A stretch of 64,000 bases of DNA. Origin: Gyrodactylus bullatarudis. Its lineage: Eukaryota; Platyhelminthes; Monogenea; Gyrodactylidea; Gyrodactylidae. Under the pieces are notes generated by a model. That model ran no database searches and was not told the DNA's origin. It saw nothing but the letters and a program-made list of their open reading frames with translations. A program made the translations under genes and the position numbers. The stretch spans positions 310,001 to 374,000 of the forward strand of contig SSNU01000310.1 in the NCBI GenBank assembly GCA_012064415.1, read 5' to 3'. Shown in pieces: positions 1-11,692 of the stretch (positions are counted from its first letter, which is position 1; each line of letters opens with the position of its first letter).

Positions 1-1
1 T

Positions 2-274
2 GAAAAATTGAATGACTTAATGTTGAAAATGGAAATTATTCAAGAAAAAATGGAGACTTTTAACGATTCAACTGACATCTGCCAATCTTTAAAAGTACTG
101 GAAGATATAAAAATTAAATCTGAAAGAATAGGATCAACTATAATTAAATACCAGGAAATTATGCAGAAATGCCTTATGTATAGAAATAAAATTGATAAAC
201 TAACATCGATATTAATCAAACTCAATCCGTTATTTGAATATCAGGTTGATAAAGCCGGTGATCATCTTAGTTAA
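2..274 (+). CDS. 3' end of an unidentified coiled-coil protein (partial)
   Basis: The frame is open from the left edge to a TAA at 272-274, giving about 90 C-terminal residues; the start lies outside the window. The segment is rich in Lys, Glu, Ile and Leu in heptad-like order and looks wholly alpha-helical, with no catalytic motif or membrane segment. Its length and helical pattern loosely recall the C-terminal helices of small dynactin or BLOC-type subunits such as dynactin-3, but that is a weak impression rather than an identification. ALG2 follows on the same strand 173 bp downstream. Confidence 0.55.
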   Translation, partial: EKLNDLMLKMEIIQEKMETFNDSTDICQSLKVLEDIKIKSERIGSTIIKYQEIMQKCLMYRNKIDKLTSILIKLNPLFEYQVDKAGDHLS

Positions 275-447
275 AAAGCAAGTTGCATTTCAAATTGAAA
301 TTTAGTTATATTTTTCAGTCCACTCCACTATTAGTTACAAAATTTTAAGTCTGAATATAAATCTTGTTTGTTTGAATTTGTTTATAATTGTTGCTAATAT
401 AAAAATTTCTATTACTATCAGATCTTAACAAGATCATCTTGTTACTT

Positions 448-1771
448 ATGACTAAGAGAGTTATATTTCTACATCCTAATTTGGGAATTGGAGGGGCTGA
501 GAGAGCTATAGTTGATGCGTGTATTGCACTCAAACAATCAAATTATGAAGTCAAGATTTACACTAACTATCACGATAAATCTCATTGTTTCAAAGAGACT
601 AAAGATGGTTCAATTGATGTATTGGTCATTGGTTCATCAATTCCCATAAACATATTTGGATATTTTCATGCATTATTAGCTTATATAAAGATGTTCTTTC
701 TTGCTATATATATAATTCTATTCGAGAAGAATATAGATCTGGTGTTTATTGATCAAGTTTCGTTGCCCTTGGTCCTGTTTAAAGTGATGAATATTAAAGT
801 ATTCAAAATTCATTTTATAATTTTAGACTATATTTTATTGTCACTTTCCTGATAAGCTTTTGGTTACTAAAACGAATATAAAGAGAAAGATATACAGAAT
901 GATTATAAATAAACTCGAAGCAACCTCAATGAATTATGCTGATTTGATATTTGTAAACAGCAAATTCACTGAAACCATATGCAAAGAAAACTTTAAAAGA
1001 TTGCAGAAAACTAATGTTCTTTATCCCGTCCCGAATACTAATAATTTAATTTTACCAGATTCAGACTATATTCCGAATACCAGTGAACCTGATTCAGAAA
1101 CAATAATCTCAAAAATTATTTCAAAATTTAAAGGATCCTTAAATGCGGAAACAAAATCCTTCTTCCTTTCGGTCAATAGATACGAGAGAAAGAAAGATTT
1201 GGAGCTTGGCATTCGGGCATTTCATTATTTATTGAATGAACGGCTTCCTCCCCGCTTTAACAAAAGCGAAGTTGCTTTCATCCATATGGGAGGCTATGAT
1301 GAAATGAACCGAGAAAATGTTGATTATTTCCAAGAATTATATGATTTAGTTGACAAAATGAAATTGTCAACCAACGTACTGCTTCTTAAATCCGTCCCAC
1401 AAGCTGATAAATTGAGTTTACTTGGTTCATGTACTGCATTAATTTACACTCCCAAGAATGAACATTTTGGAATAACCCCTGTTGAGGCTATGTATCTGTA
1501 CAAACCAGTAATAGCTTTGAATTCAGGAGGGTTGAAAGAGACCGTTATTCATGGAAAAGTAGGATTTCTATGCAATTTGGATAACAAGTGTGATGTGTAC
1601 AAGAGTATGGCTCAATTTATGGAAAGACTTCTTGAAGATCCTAAATTAGTGAATGAACTAGGAAAAAATGCTCATGAGCATGTGCAAAATCAATTCTCAT
1701 TCGAGAATTTCAAAAAAAAATTGACTTGCTTTGTTGAAGAAACGATAAACGGTGAAAAACAATCGGAATGA
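448..1771 (+). CDS. ALG2: ALG2 alpha-1,3/1,6-mannosyltransferase
   Basis: Two exons, 448-798 and 827-1771, encode about 431 residues, close to the usual metazoan ALG2 length of about 416. The N-terminus has the family signature HPNLGIGGAERAIVDA, and after splicing the conserved FYCHFPDKLLVTK block is restored. Near residues 330-340 lies the EX7E motif EHFGITPVE of GT4-family retaining glycosyltransferases. ALG2 adds the second and third mannoses to the dolichol-linked oligosaccharide on the cytosolic face of the ER in N-glycosylation. The intron is only 28 bp (799-826, phase 0); without removing it the frame stops at 852. The ATG at 448 is the first in frame and directly precedes the conserved start of the domain. 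Confidence 0.93.
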
Positions 1772-1930
1772 GTCAAAATAATTGAGTAATAAAAAATATT
1801 TTGAATGAATTTTTTAAATAATAATAATAATTCAAGGCAATTATTTTTGAGAATATGAAAAACTAAACTATGTTTAAGTATCATTGGTAAATATATAATA
1901 ATGAGATATCTTAGGAGCAGGAAAAAAAAT

Positions 1931-2145
1931 ACGAAAATAAATAAATAATTCGAGAAAATTTTATTTAAAATTTATTTCCTCCATGTACTTCTAAGTAACA
2001 ACACATAAATAAATAATTCGAGAAATTTTTATTTAAAATTTATTTCCTCCACCTACTTCAAAGTAACTACACGAAAATAAATAAATATTTCTAGAATTTT
2101 TCATTTTAAATTTATTTTCCTCCATCTACTTCGAAGTAAGTACAC
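1931..2145. repeat. Tandem repeat, about 71 bp x 3
   Basis: Three consecutive units each run from an AAATAAATAAAT tract, through a TTTAAAATTTATTT segment, to a CCTCCA..TACTTC..AAGTAA block followed by an ACAC-type junction. Units start near 1931, 2002 and 2073. They differ by scattered substitutions and one- or two-base indels, so this is an aged minisatellite. Each unit contains a short AT palindrome. Confidence 0.8.
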
Positions 2146-2587
2146 AAATAATATATTTAGTTAATTTCGAATTTTTTTTCTACCAGAAAATGTCTGAAAA
2201 TGGAAATTTTTTGAGAATAAATCGAGACTTTTAAAGATTTGCAAATTTTAGTTGAGTCGTTAAAAGTTTTCGAAATGTCTATTGTATTACTCAAATAATT
2301 TCTTATCTGATACATGATAAAATAGGACACCTATTTTTCCACCTGATTTTTAATGTGATGGAAAAAAGATTCTAATCACCGAAATTTTGAATATTCCTGT
2401 TGAATAGTAATTAAATTCAAATATCTACAGTATAATATCCTCAAAAATAAATTGAATAGATTAATGAGTCTGTCTGAGAATGATTATTTTTGCATGGTTA
2501 CTAACCATACCATTGGTTAGTCAAACAGCGTTATTATGAGAAAATATATAAATTTTCATTTTGCTTTGTTTTTCTAAATATTATTTA

Positions 2588-2885
2588 CAAAATTATTTCT
2601 TTTATGATTCGTCAGGCCTTGTTTGTTTAATTTTTAAGGTAAGAGACTATTCTCATTTTGGTCTGTTTGAGGGCCTCAGAGCCTGCAAATAAATAAAAAT
2701 TGAGATTATTCATAATTAAACGTCAAGATGAAAATTATTATTCTGATGCACATATAATGTATGCTATACAAGCTCTAAAGTTCAGAGTCTGAAGTAAGAT
2801 TTATATTTAAAATAAAACTCATTAATCTCTTACCATAACAATAAACTAAACAAGGTCTGACGAATAATCAAAAGAAATAATTTTG
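2588..2885. mobile_element. Fold-back / MITE-like element with about 60-bp inverted arms
   Basis: The left arm (2588-2646) and right arm (2826-2885) are imperfect reverse complements, sharing for example CAAAATTATTTCTTTT, ATTCGTCAG.CCTTGTTT and GGTAAGAGA, with roughly 80-85% identity by eye. About 180 bp separates them and has no coding capacity. The total of about 300 bp and long terminal inverted repeats resemble a non-autonomous DNA transposon. No clear target-site duplication was recognised, so the family is unknown. Confidence 0.6.
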
Positions 2886-3286
2886 TCAACCTTACTATAG
2901 CAGCTATAGCATAGCTGGTCCAGATCTTGGTTGAACTTTTTCAAGAAAATTTTTTTGCATAATTCCACATGCAGTTCAATTAAGTATGTTCAAGAATGTA
3001 ATTGTATCTGAAACAAAATTGTATCAAAGTTCTATACTTGGGTAGATTTGTTCGATATTTGACATTGAAATCTAACATTAAAACTTTTCAAGAGTCATTA
3101 GATTATATATACCTGTATCAGGATTAATAATTATCAGATTATTATGTCATTTTATCAAAGAATCTCTATCTTCAAATTTTTAAATTCTAATAAAGTATAT
3201 TAAATAAACTCTGTAAATTTTTGTAGGTAGTTGTTTGTATTTCGATTTTATTTTGTGAATTCGAATGATAAATCTTTAACTACCAG

Positions 3287-5186
3287 ATGGCTTCAGATAT
3301 CGAAGTTAAATTCCAGAAGCTTGAATTGATAGGCTTCTTGAATGGTACATGTTTCGATGACTATAATTGCGATACAGAAGTGCATGCTCACATGCTGCAC
3401 AGGACCTTCTCAGCATTTTGTTTTCTACTTTGCTTCATCGGAATTATCATAAATCCCATTATCATACCCGCTTATAATCTTCTCAACAATCGATCCGGAT
3501 TTACTCTTTATCTAACAATCATATCAATACTTGATACATTTTATTTACTATTGGTAATGATAACTTTTGTTGTTCGTTATATGCCAAGCAATTATAAGGA
3601 ACAAATGGTTATGTATGCGTCATTCACTGCCCACTTGATTCCTTTTGCGATTCCATTAATATCGTTTTGTGAAATTTTAGTTGTAAGTTCAAGTTTACGA
3701 TAATTACTCTTTTACAAGGTATGGTTGATATTCGCAGCTCTAGTCGATCGTTTACTTTTTTTGAAGTTGGGTTTCCAGTCTAAAACAATGCAGACTCGCT
3801 CAGTTTCTGTCAAAGTTTCTCTGTGTCTCATAATTGGTGCATTTGTATTCATGGTTCCAAAATGTTTTGAATATCGAACTGATACTTTTGTGAATCTTGC
3901 TGTATCTAAGGTTGTTTACAAAGACATTGGAAAAAATTATTACTACAAGTTAGTGATGATTTTTTAGATGATACAACTCATTTTTGATAACTATGTATTG
4001 ATTTATAAGTGCTGGTTCAACTTATTGTTTGATAATATTTACATTTCAATCAACAATTGATTTTAATAAATGATGCTTAGTTATTCATCTATATTAATTT
4101 CTAATAAAAACATTACATTTTTATGTTTTTATAGAAACCTTTTGAATCACTGGCTGAAGGTTCCTTTGGAAATGTTTTTTCCATATTTGGGAATAGCTGT
4201 CTTTATTGCAATGCTCATTTCAAAGATGCTGATTGAGAAGGCCAAATATCGAAAACTTTGGATTCTTTCAAATGCTTCAATCTGCTGTCCATGGATTTTC
4301 AACAGTTTCACTAAAAAGAATAAATCCAGATCTTCTGGTTCATCTGGCGGAGGAGAACAACGAGCTGTGTCTGCTGGGTAAGTTAATCCATAATCTCATT
4401 ATATCATTATAATTTATTAATGGTTTACTTATGGACTTATGGCATGGAAAAAACTAGATATTAAAAATTTTCATATTATTACAGTGATTGTGATGTAGCC
4501 AACTTCACTATGGATGGTGAAATATTTTTTGAATATATTCTATCGTGCATAAGTATGGATCAATTTGAAAAATGGTAAAAACTAAATCCTATTTTGCTTT
4601 AAAAAGTTGATTAACCACTTGGTTGTGGGACTAAAAGTGATTTGTCCTCCAAATCAAAACTAATAAGATTAAACGATACATAATCAAATGGCTTTTGAGG
4701 AAATTATCGATACCTTTTTTTAGTGGCGATTTTGTCTGTGACGAATGTAACCAACTAAGTAACAACATCGAAGGAGGTGAGATATCTGTGACAGATTCCC
4801 TGGAGAACATCTCGTTAAAGAATAAGCCAAGCTGCCATCATAACATTACTTTTGACCAAATGCTCGTTGCTCACAATTTGAATAGAGAAAAGACAAATGT
4901 CCTAATAGCTGTGACGTTAGGATTGCTATTGATCTGTTTAAAAATACCGAAGTTCTTCCTTCATGTGTTAGAGGCTGAAAATTATGATGTCTATGATAAT
5001 ACTTCATTCAAGGCGACAAACTATTTGCTTGACGTTATATACGCAATGGCTAAGCCGTTTGTCTGTTTTGCTCTAGGTGGTCACTTTAGGTGGGCCATAG
5101 TCGGAGCTTGCTGTAAGAACGGCAGGTCTTATAATTATGGATCAGATGAACATCTAAAGAGCCTTTTTGTAATTTCAAAAATTTGA
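3287..5186 (+). CDS. Rhodopsin-family 7TM receptor, FMRFamide/peptide-receptor-like
   Basis: Five exons (3287-3682, 3719-3948, 4135-4377, 4485-4574, 4724-5186) keep phase and give about 473 residues. Seven hydrophobic helices can be placed: TM1 near residue 45, TM2 and TM3 in exons 1-2, TM4 in exon 2, TM5 in exon 3, TM6 and TM7 in exon 5. The end of TM3 carries DRL in place of DRY. TM7 lacks a standard NPxxY and has AMAKPFVCF. The third cytoplasmic loop is long (about 110 residues), with Ser/Gly-rich and Cys-containing stretches. The layout resembles invertebrate FMRFamide-type peptide receptors, but the ligand cannot be inferred. The first intron is 36 bp. The exon 4 boundaries are the least certain. 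Confidence 0.75.
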
Positions 5187-5427
5187 TTTGTCAGAACTTA
5201 TCCAGATCGAGATAATTTTTATTTTATAATTTGGTGCCTTGTCAATAGCAATTATGATTTTGTTTATAATTTGATATAGATACAGGATATATATTTATTT
5301 GGAATTCAAGCAATAAAAATATAAAAAACATTTGAAATGTTGATTCACATACTGTAGAAATAGATCCATTAAATTCGTAATTTGAGATAAAAAGATTGTG
5401 ACTATGAGTTAGATGAAGTTTCAGTTG

Positions 5428-6473
5428 TCATTCTTTTTGACCGGACATGGCAAGGAACTTTTGAAACTCCATCATGATCTCAGGGTCTTCACCAAAAGAG
5501 TTATTGTCCGAATGGTTTTCACTGGAATTTGAAGAAATGACACATGGAAATTCAGGAACTTCCAAATGATTAAATAAGACAACACTGCTGCTCAGCAAAG
5601 CATTGAGTGCACAATCCTTAAGAGCTGTATTTACATACGCAGTGTGAGATGCGGTCAGGTACCATCTTAGCCATGTTAGGATCAAATTAATAGAATTAGC
5701 CAGATTTTCTGGAGAGTAATCGAGAGGAGAATCCAGACGTGTTATTGCTGGAGCATCATAACAACCATCTTTCAAATGGGACCAGTCATCAGGAAGTGGC
5801 TCAGCAGATAAACTGACAAAGAACTTCTTAATCTCACGGAGTCTGTGCTGGATGAAGCCACAGAGAGCATAAAATGACTGCAGCCACGAATTTGAGGGTT
5901 TACTTTCTTTTTTAGCATGAATAGTGAAGAAGAGGAAAATAAGATAACACATATCACAGTAGCCTTGCCTATAGAACTGGGCGTCAGGAACTAATTCTCT
6001 CATGTTATTGGAGAATTGATCACAAAGAATTTGCAACAATTCAGGAAAAATTTGATTTCCTTCTTTACAATCGTAAAATTCTTCAACTGCTAGTTTGATA
6101 GAATCAGAGCTGACAAGAGAATTCAGGTTTTTATGAAATTTTGCATATATAATACTTTTTAAATCATCTTTAAGTAATTTAAAGCTTCGGATTAACAGAC
6201 TCTTGAGTAGATCTGCTCCAGTAATTGTTTTGAGACTAACATGAATAAGATATTTTATGATAGACTCTAGCTCCTCAGAAGGGACAATTTCAAAGCTTCT
6301 TATTATCTAAAATATAATATTAATTAATGTACTTTGTCTTGAGAGGACGGTTTCTTAGCAAAATAATCGTCAATAAAGGCTCGAGTACAATCATTTATAT
6401 GCATATTTCCGAAAAATGAAGTTATAGAGTCCTAGAGTAAAGGTATATGAATTACTTCATCAGCAGAGACCAT
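5428..6473 (-). CDS. Unknown conserved-looking protein, three exons
   Basis: Exons 6473-6456, 6431-6333 and 6306-5428 join in phase to about 331 residues starting MVSADEDSITSF. The introns are 24 bp and 26 bp, each with GT and AG ends. I do not recognise the family. The protein is mostly helical, with aromatic- and Cys-rich helices in the middle (around residues 170-200) and a Ser/Asn/acidic C-terminus ending in GQKE. There is no signal peptide or clear membrane segment. It starts 119 bp from the oppositely oriented ANO10, so the two probably share a promoter region. The coherent splicing argues that it is a real gene. Confidence 0.65.
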
Positions 6474-6592
6474 TTTGTTTTAAATTATTGAAGGTATAGA
6501 AACAAAAGTAGTAAACTCATTAATAGTTTAAGTTTTTTGGCGACTTTACAAATTCGTACGTAAATTCTAGTTTAGTTAATTTTCGACCAAAA
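6474..6592. promoter_or_regulatory. Divergent intergenic promoter region
   Basis: This 119-bp interval separates the start codons of the minus-strand unknown gene (6473) and the plus-strand ANO10 gene (6593). It is AT-rich, and no canonical TATA or CCAAT element stands out. The role is inferred only from the divergent arrangement. Confidence 0.4.
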
Positions 6593-9406
6593 ATGTATCG
6601 AAGTACAGTGTTTTTGATAACTTTTTTGCTCAGTCGACAAGATAAAATACATTAATGATAACTTTCGTAAAATTGGCCTTGAGGCGTTGAGGAACACCAA
6701 ACAATGGTCAGATCAGATTTCTGAGGACTACTCTTTTGTTGATATTGTAATTTTATTTTCAAAATCAACAAAGGAAGAACTGATAAACTGGGTCAGAGAC
6801 TTGATGAACGAACAGGTTCCGCAATTAAAAGTTCAAAAAGTATTTCACAAGATCTCATCTCAATATGCTTTCTACTTGAAATGTGACACAAAAGAGTATG
6901 TTAAAGCATCGATATGATTAATTAATGAATAAAACTAATATTTTGAAGCCTTTTAGTAGGCGCAGAAAGAATATGCCTCAAAAAGAGACTCCATGAAGAG
7001 CTTGGGGGTCAGTTGGCTGATTTTTCTTTAGACTGCTTCTCTTCATTTCAAGGATACGAAAATGAAGCCGATTTTTTTTCGAGTGAAGAGAGAATAATTA
7101 TCACAAATCATTACTTGAGCCGTTTTCGAGCTAAATCATCTATTGATCAATTCAAAATTAAGCTAAGAAAAGGAGACAACATCAGTAAGTTATTGCAGAA
7201 TTTCAAATATTGCATCAATAATTTTAATTATCTTGGAATAAAGATGATGGTAAAACGTAAAATTAACTATTGAATATATATTATTATTTACTTTTAAGCA
7301 AATAAACTTCAATCAAGTGGATATATTGATCAGATTTTCCCTTTGCATGATATAAGAAAACTAGAGAACCTCAAGGAAAAATGGCTGTCGAACTTTTCCT
7401 TTGGTCAACCGATAGAAATGGCACGTGAGTACTTTGGAGTGAGAACTGGATTTTATTTTGCTTGGATGGATCATTACACGAGATCCCTTATATTTCCTGC
7501 CATTCTCAGTTTACTATACTGGATATGCAAAGGTAGCAACCACGATAAAGAGAATAAGCACAAGTGCATTTACTATACACTATCAGTAATCGTTTACTTT
7601 ATCTGGATGACTTTCTATCTCACAAGTTGGAAGAGAACCTCCAACAGGTATGCTTATCAATGGGGAACGATTGATCAACCGTCAGATCTCCTTGAAGAAC
7701 CCAGACCTGAGTTTAAGGGGTCATATGAATTATGCCCAATAACAAAAACCTATCGTTGTCATTATCCGAGAAATAAACGCCTTGCTATTATGTTATTTGT
7801 ATCTCTGCCAATTTCTCTGATTAGTATGATTTGCATAATTGTTTTTTCTCTATTCATGAGGGAAGTACAAGAATCTGCTGAGCTTTACTGTGAGAATCTT
7901 GCAAAGAAGGAAGAACTTAAAATGAACTATTTCTATAATGAAATAGTAAAAATGATTCCAAATGTTCTATTCTCACTTGGTGTTTTATTATTTGACTCAT
8001 TTTATCGTTATTTATCAAAATACCTTACTGATATGGAAAATCATCGACTCGACAATGAATATCAAAGCTTCTTCATTGGACGTCTCTTTATTGTAAGTAA
8101 TTATAATTCTTCTTATTTATTATACAGTTTCAATTTTTCAACGCATACTTTTTCCCATTTTTCATGGCATTCATAAAAAAGGATTTGGATACTCTAGTCT
8201 CTGTGAGTTGATTTTGATTTTTCTAATACATTAAAAAATGCAGATTCTATCGACAACATTGGTTATGCGACAGATTGTTGGGAATGTAAAAGAATTCTTT
8301 CTTCCATTTGGTGTTACAAAGTGGAAGCAATTTTTAATCTCATTTCGCTACGAGAAGAGTAAGATTAATGATGAAAGTAAGATTGAAATTCTCAATCAAC
8401 CCAATCTTGATGATAACCCAAGCCATATAAATAACCATCCTAACAATAACATAAAAAGTAAATATCCTTACTTTTGAATAAAATTATACTCTATATCTTT
8501 CAGTATATCACAAACAGGCTTTGTAATAAAAATTATTTTTAAGCAGTACAGTAAATGTAGCTAATAGCACATTTGGCCATCAATTGAGGCCTAAAATTAA
8601 CAATTGAGCAAGATATTAATAATTGAAATTCAAATTAATCTCGTAATAATAATTATAATTGATTAAGGATTAAATTTTCAGCTCCAACAAATCAGAATAT
8701 AATATGGCAAGCTGAAAATGAAGCGATCAAAATAAAGGTATGGTTACTATTGGTTTTAATAGGATGAAAATTAAAACATTAACTTTTAGTATGATGATTC
8801 AGCTGATGACTATTTGGAAATGGTCATACAATTCGGCTATATTAGCATGTTTGCGGCAGTCTTTCCTCTAGGACCAATATTTGCCCTAGCTAATAATGTT
8901 ATTGAGATTCGATCTGATGCCTACAAGATAATTACTTCCTATCAAAGACCTCTTCCAAAGAATTCTAATAATATTGGTATATGGCAGGTAAGAAGTACAT
9001 TATGATTTTAAAATTAGAAAATTCTTGACTTTATGAGTTATATCGGAATCATGACAAACCTCGGCCTGCTATTTTTAAACGGGACTGTGGACCATTACCT
9101 TCCAAACTTTCAAAAGTATCAACAAGTTCTTATTCTTGTTGCAATAGAGGTAACTACTAGTTCTTTAATTATTTTATGATAAATTTTTAGCATTTTATTA
9201 TCGGACTAAAAGTGTTAATGGACCAGAGCATTCCCTCGATACCTGAAAATGTTCAAGAGAGCATGGCCGTTATCGAGTTCAAGAGACGAGAGGCTTTTAA
9301 AGTTTGTCAAGATTCTTTGTAAAATTAAAAAATAAAATTCAATCCTTTTCTCTTTTAATTGTAGGCAATGGAGAAAGAGCTGAGAAAAGACAAAAAGAAT
9401 GACTAG
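6593..9406 (+). CDS. ANO10: Anoctamin-10 (TMEM16K) homologue
   Basis: Eleven exons (6593-6602, 6634-6882, 6957-7184, 7299-8092, 8128-8202, 8244-8457, 8682-8737, 8790-8987, 9018-9149, 9191-9301, 9365-9406) join in phase to about 702 residues; human ANO10 has 660. The order of conserved blocks follows ANO10: N-terminal VDIVILFS region, FPLHD..KLE before TM1, YRWGT-like [56 protein letters not shown], and a Lys-rich tail. Anoctamins are multi-pass ER or plasma-membrane proteins; the K type acts as an ER phospholipid scramblase. Introns range from 30 to 224 bp. The 10-bp first exon and the exon 2/3 junction are the least certain parts. Confidence 0.9.
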
Positions 9407-10134
9407 TACTACAGAGTAAAAAACTACTCTATCACTCAATTTGATTGAAAAGAAATGTTTATTTTTCTATAAAACGAAACTGATTTATTTATATTTTCTC
9501 AAAAAATTTATGCAATACATTAAAATTACAAATCATGTATAAGATAATGTTGTAGATTTTGCTTGAATTAACAATAAAGTATTTATTACTTATATGAGAA
9601 AAATTTATGTATGTATAAAAAGAGTCATAAATTTGACATTATTACACTAAAAGAGTAAAAAATCATCAAGTAAACTTATCGTCAATTAGATTTGGCGCGT
9701 GCAATTGTATAAATGAATGAAGCGTAACAATTCTTCATGCTTGTTTGATGAAGTTAAAAAAGACCTAGTTTTTTTGTTTTGTTTTTCTCCTTGGCTTCTA
9801 ACATTTGTTCTGAGATTAAATTGAGAATCTGTTTGATAGAAAAAATACGATTTTACCAAATAATAATACTTGTTGTTAACAAAATTATGATTCAATGTAA
9901 TGTGAAAGAACAAATTCAAACCACCCCTACTGTATTTGTTTTTTACATTTTCTTCAAATACAAATTATGCAAATTAACAAGCTACAACCAACTTAAAAAT
10001 TACCATGGATTTTTCTCTTGTTCACCAAACAAGAATCGATAAGAATTGAAAAAATGAAGAAAACAATCAATAGAAAACTTTCGGTAGAAACCTTCAAAAT
10101 GATAGTCAGTAATATATAATATATATAATATCTC
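9407..10134. other. Intergenic spacer downstream of ANO10
   Basis: AT-rich sequence with AATAAA-type motifs near 9572 that could serve ANO10 polyadenylation. Short frames on both strands have no family resemblance, and I see no gene. Confidence 0.5.
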
Positions 10135-10422
10135 TTAGAATTCTTGAGACGAATCCAACAGGGTAGATGAGAGAAGCTGGGCAGTTGTTGTGTCAGATAA
10201 AATGTCTATTTCAACATCAGTCTTTGAAAAGTCGTGGGTAAATTTGACTAGGGGTGCTTTTCTAGTAGAAAAACCAATGCAATTTAATGGCCAAGAAATT
10301 GTATCCTTTTCTATGCATGGACTCAGTTTTTTTTCTCTACAAGTAAATAGAGACCTCTCCGAGAGTTTGAAGCTCAAAATGGATTTAAAAAAACTCTTTT
10401 CCTCTTCATTATTCACAATCTA
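10135..10422 (-). other. Possible isolated exon of an unknown gene
   Basis: A frame of about 95 codons runs to a TAG-free end and stops at 10135. It is preceded on the minus strand by an acceptor-like CTTTGACTATAG. The peptide is Ser/Lys-rich with mixed composition (SFKLSERSLF, SWPLNCIGFS) and matches nothing I know. No convincing upstream exon or ATG was found. An antisense frame of similar length exists, so either strand, or neither, may be coding. Confidence 0.2.
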
Positions 10423-10752
10423 TAGTCAAAGGGGAGGATGGTTAATATTTTCTATATAATCATAAATTATAATTATAACTTAAAATAATTAATTAAGGTA
10501 TAAAACGTTTTAATTCAAGTCAAAGATCAGTTCATAATTATTAAGGATTTCCAACTTGATGAATTAATTAAAAAGATTTTAATCAACACTTTAAAAATGA
10601 GAATAGAAAAATTGAGAGAAAAAGGTTTTTGGCTAGATTGTAACCTTATATATCTCATCAATCAAAATAATAGAACAAATTCAAAGAATTCCTTGATATT
10701 TAGGTAAAGAATTATGCTAAAATTGGATACCTAAGCCTAGAATATTTCATTT

Positions 10753-11692
10753 ATTAAAAATCAATTAAAAATCTGTATGAATATTTACATCTTTTTATTG
10801 CAAATTTCTTGCGCTCTCTAGGATTCTTAAAAGTAAAGGCATCAGCCCATACCAGGATCACCTCAGGAGTTCCACAAGGATCGACCATTGGCCCAACTCT
10901 CTTCAATCTTGTTTTCTCCCAGATAACACCGTCTACCACTGACATAACTTACTTCAAGTATGCCGATGATATAAAAATCCTATGTCCATGCAAACACGGC
11001 ACAGATATTATTCATGATGAACTTAGACACTTAGATGCATCCCTGACTAAAATCGGCTTATCATTGAATCGTGTTAAAACGAAAATTCTCTGCCTATCTT
11101 CCACTATTACATTAACGCCGGATCTCATTCCCTTGATTGTATCTCAAATTCAGGACTTGGGACTAAACTACTCCAATAAACTTGACACCTCGATTCATGC
11201 CACTTCTATTCTCAAAACGCTAAGAATCAAATCCTATTTTCTTAGAAAATTTGTGCACTCCCCCAGTCTGCGGTTACTCCTTTATAGCAGTGCATATTAC
11301 CCTATCTGGACTATGGAGCCTCCCTCCTCTCCAACCTCCCTGCCGGAACAATTGAGAAAACTGAGAACCTCCTATTTCAATTCCTCCGTTCATGCTTTGG
11401 CCCTCACTCATATAAACAACTTTTAAACAAGGCTGATCTTTACCTCATCTGGCTGAGAAGAATCGCATTTTCTGCTGTACTCTATCACAAGATCCCACAT
11501 ACTGTCAATCAAAATTACCACCTTAGCTCATCTAGAGGTTTCACGATCCTGCTAACAACGCTTCATCCCTTAAGACACAGATTTCAACTTAATTTTGATG
11601 TTTTTAAAAACCTAAAGATCTCCCAGATAATTCCTATTATTTCAATTTATGTACCAGATAATCATAACTATTTTACTAACTTTTTCAAATAA
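10753..11692 (+). mobile_element. Degenerate non-LTR (LINE) reverse transcriptase fragment
   Basis: The frame contains the RT landmarks TSGVPQGSTIGPTLFN and FKYADDIKIL (the YADD catalytic box), preceded by a helix typical of the RT palm and followed by a C-terminal region of Jockey/CR1-like elements. The frame breaks once near 11300: the text continues in another frame from LDYGASLLSNLP to a stop at 11692. The 5' part (endonuclease and most of the RT fingers) is absent; the frame is closed at about 10753. The base composition is visibly less AT-rich than the flanks. It is a dead, 5'-truncated copy. Confidence 0.8.

Larger units (their letters stand above)
1772..3286. other. Repeat-bearing intergenic spacer
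   Basis: This 1.5-kb AT-rich stretch between ALG2 and the receptor gene holds a three-copy tandem repeat (1931-2145) and a fold-back element (2588-2885), listed separately. No coding potential beyond short chance frames was seen. Confidence 0.6.
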
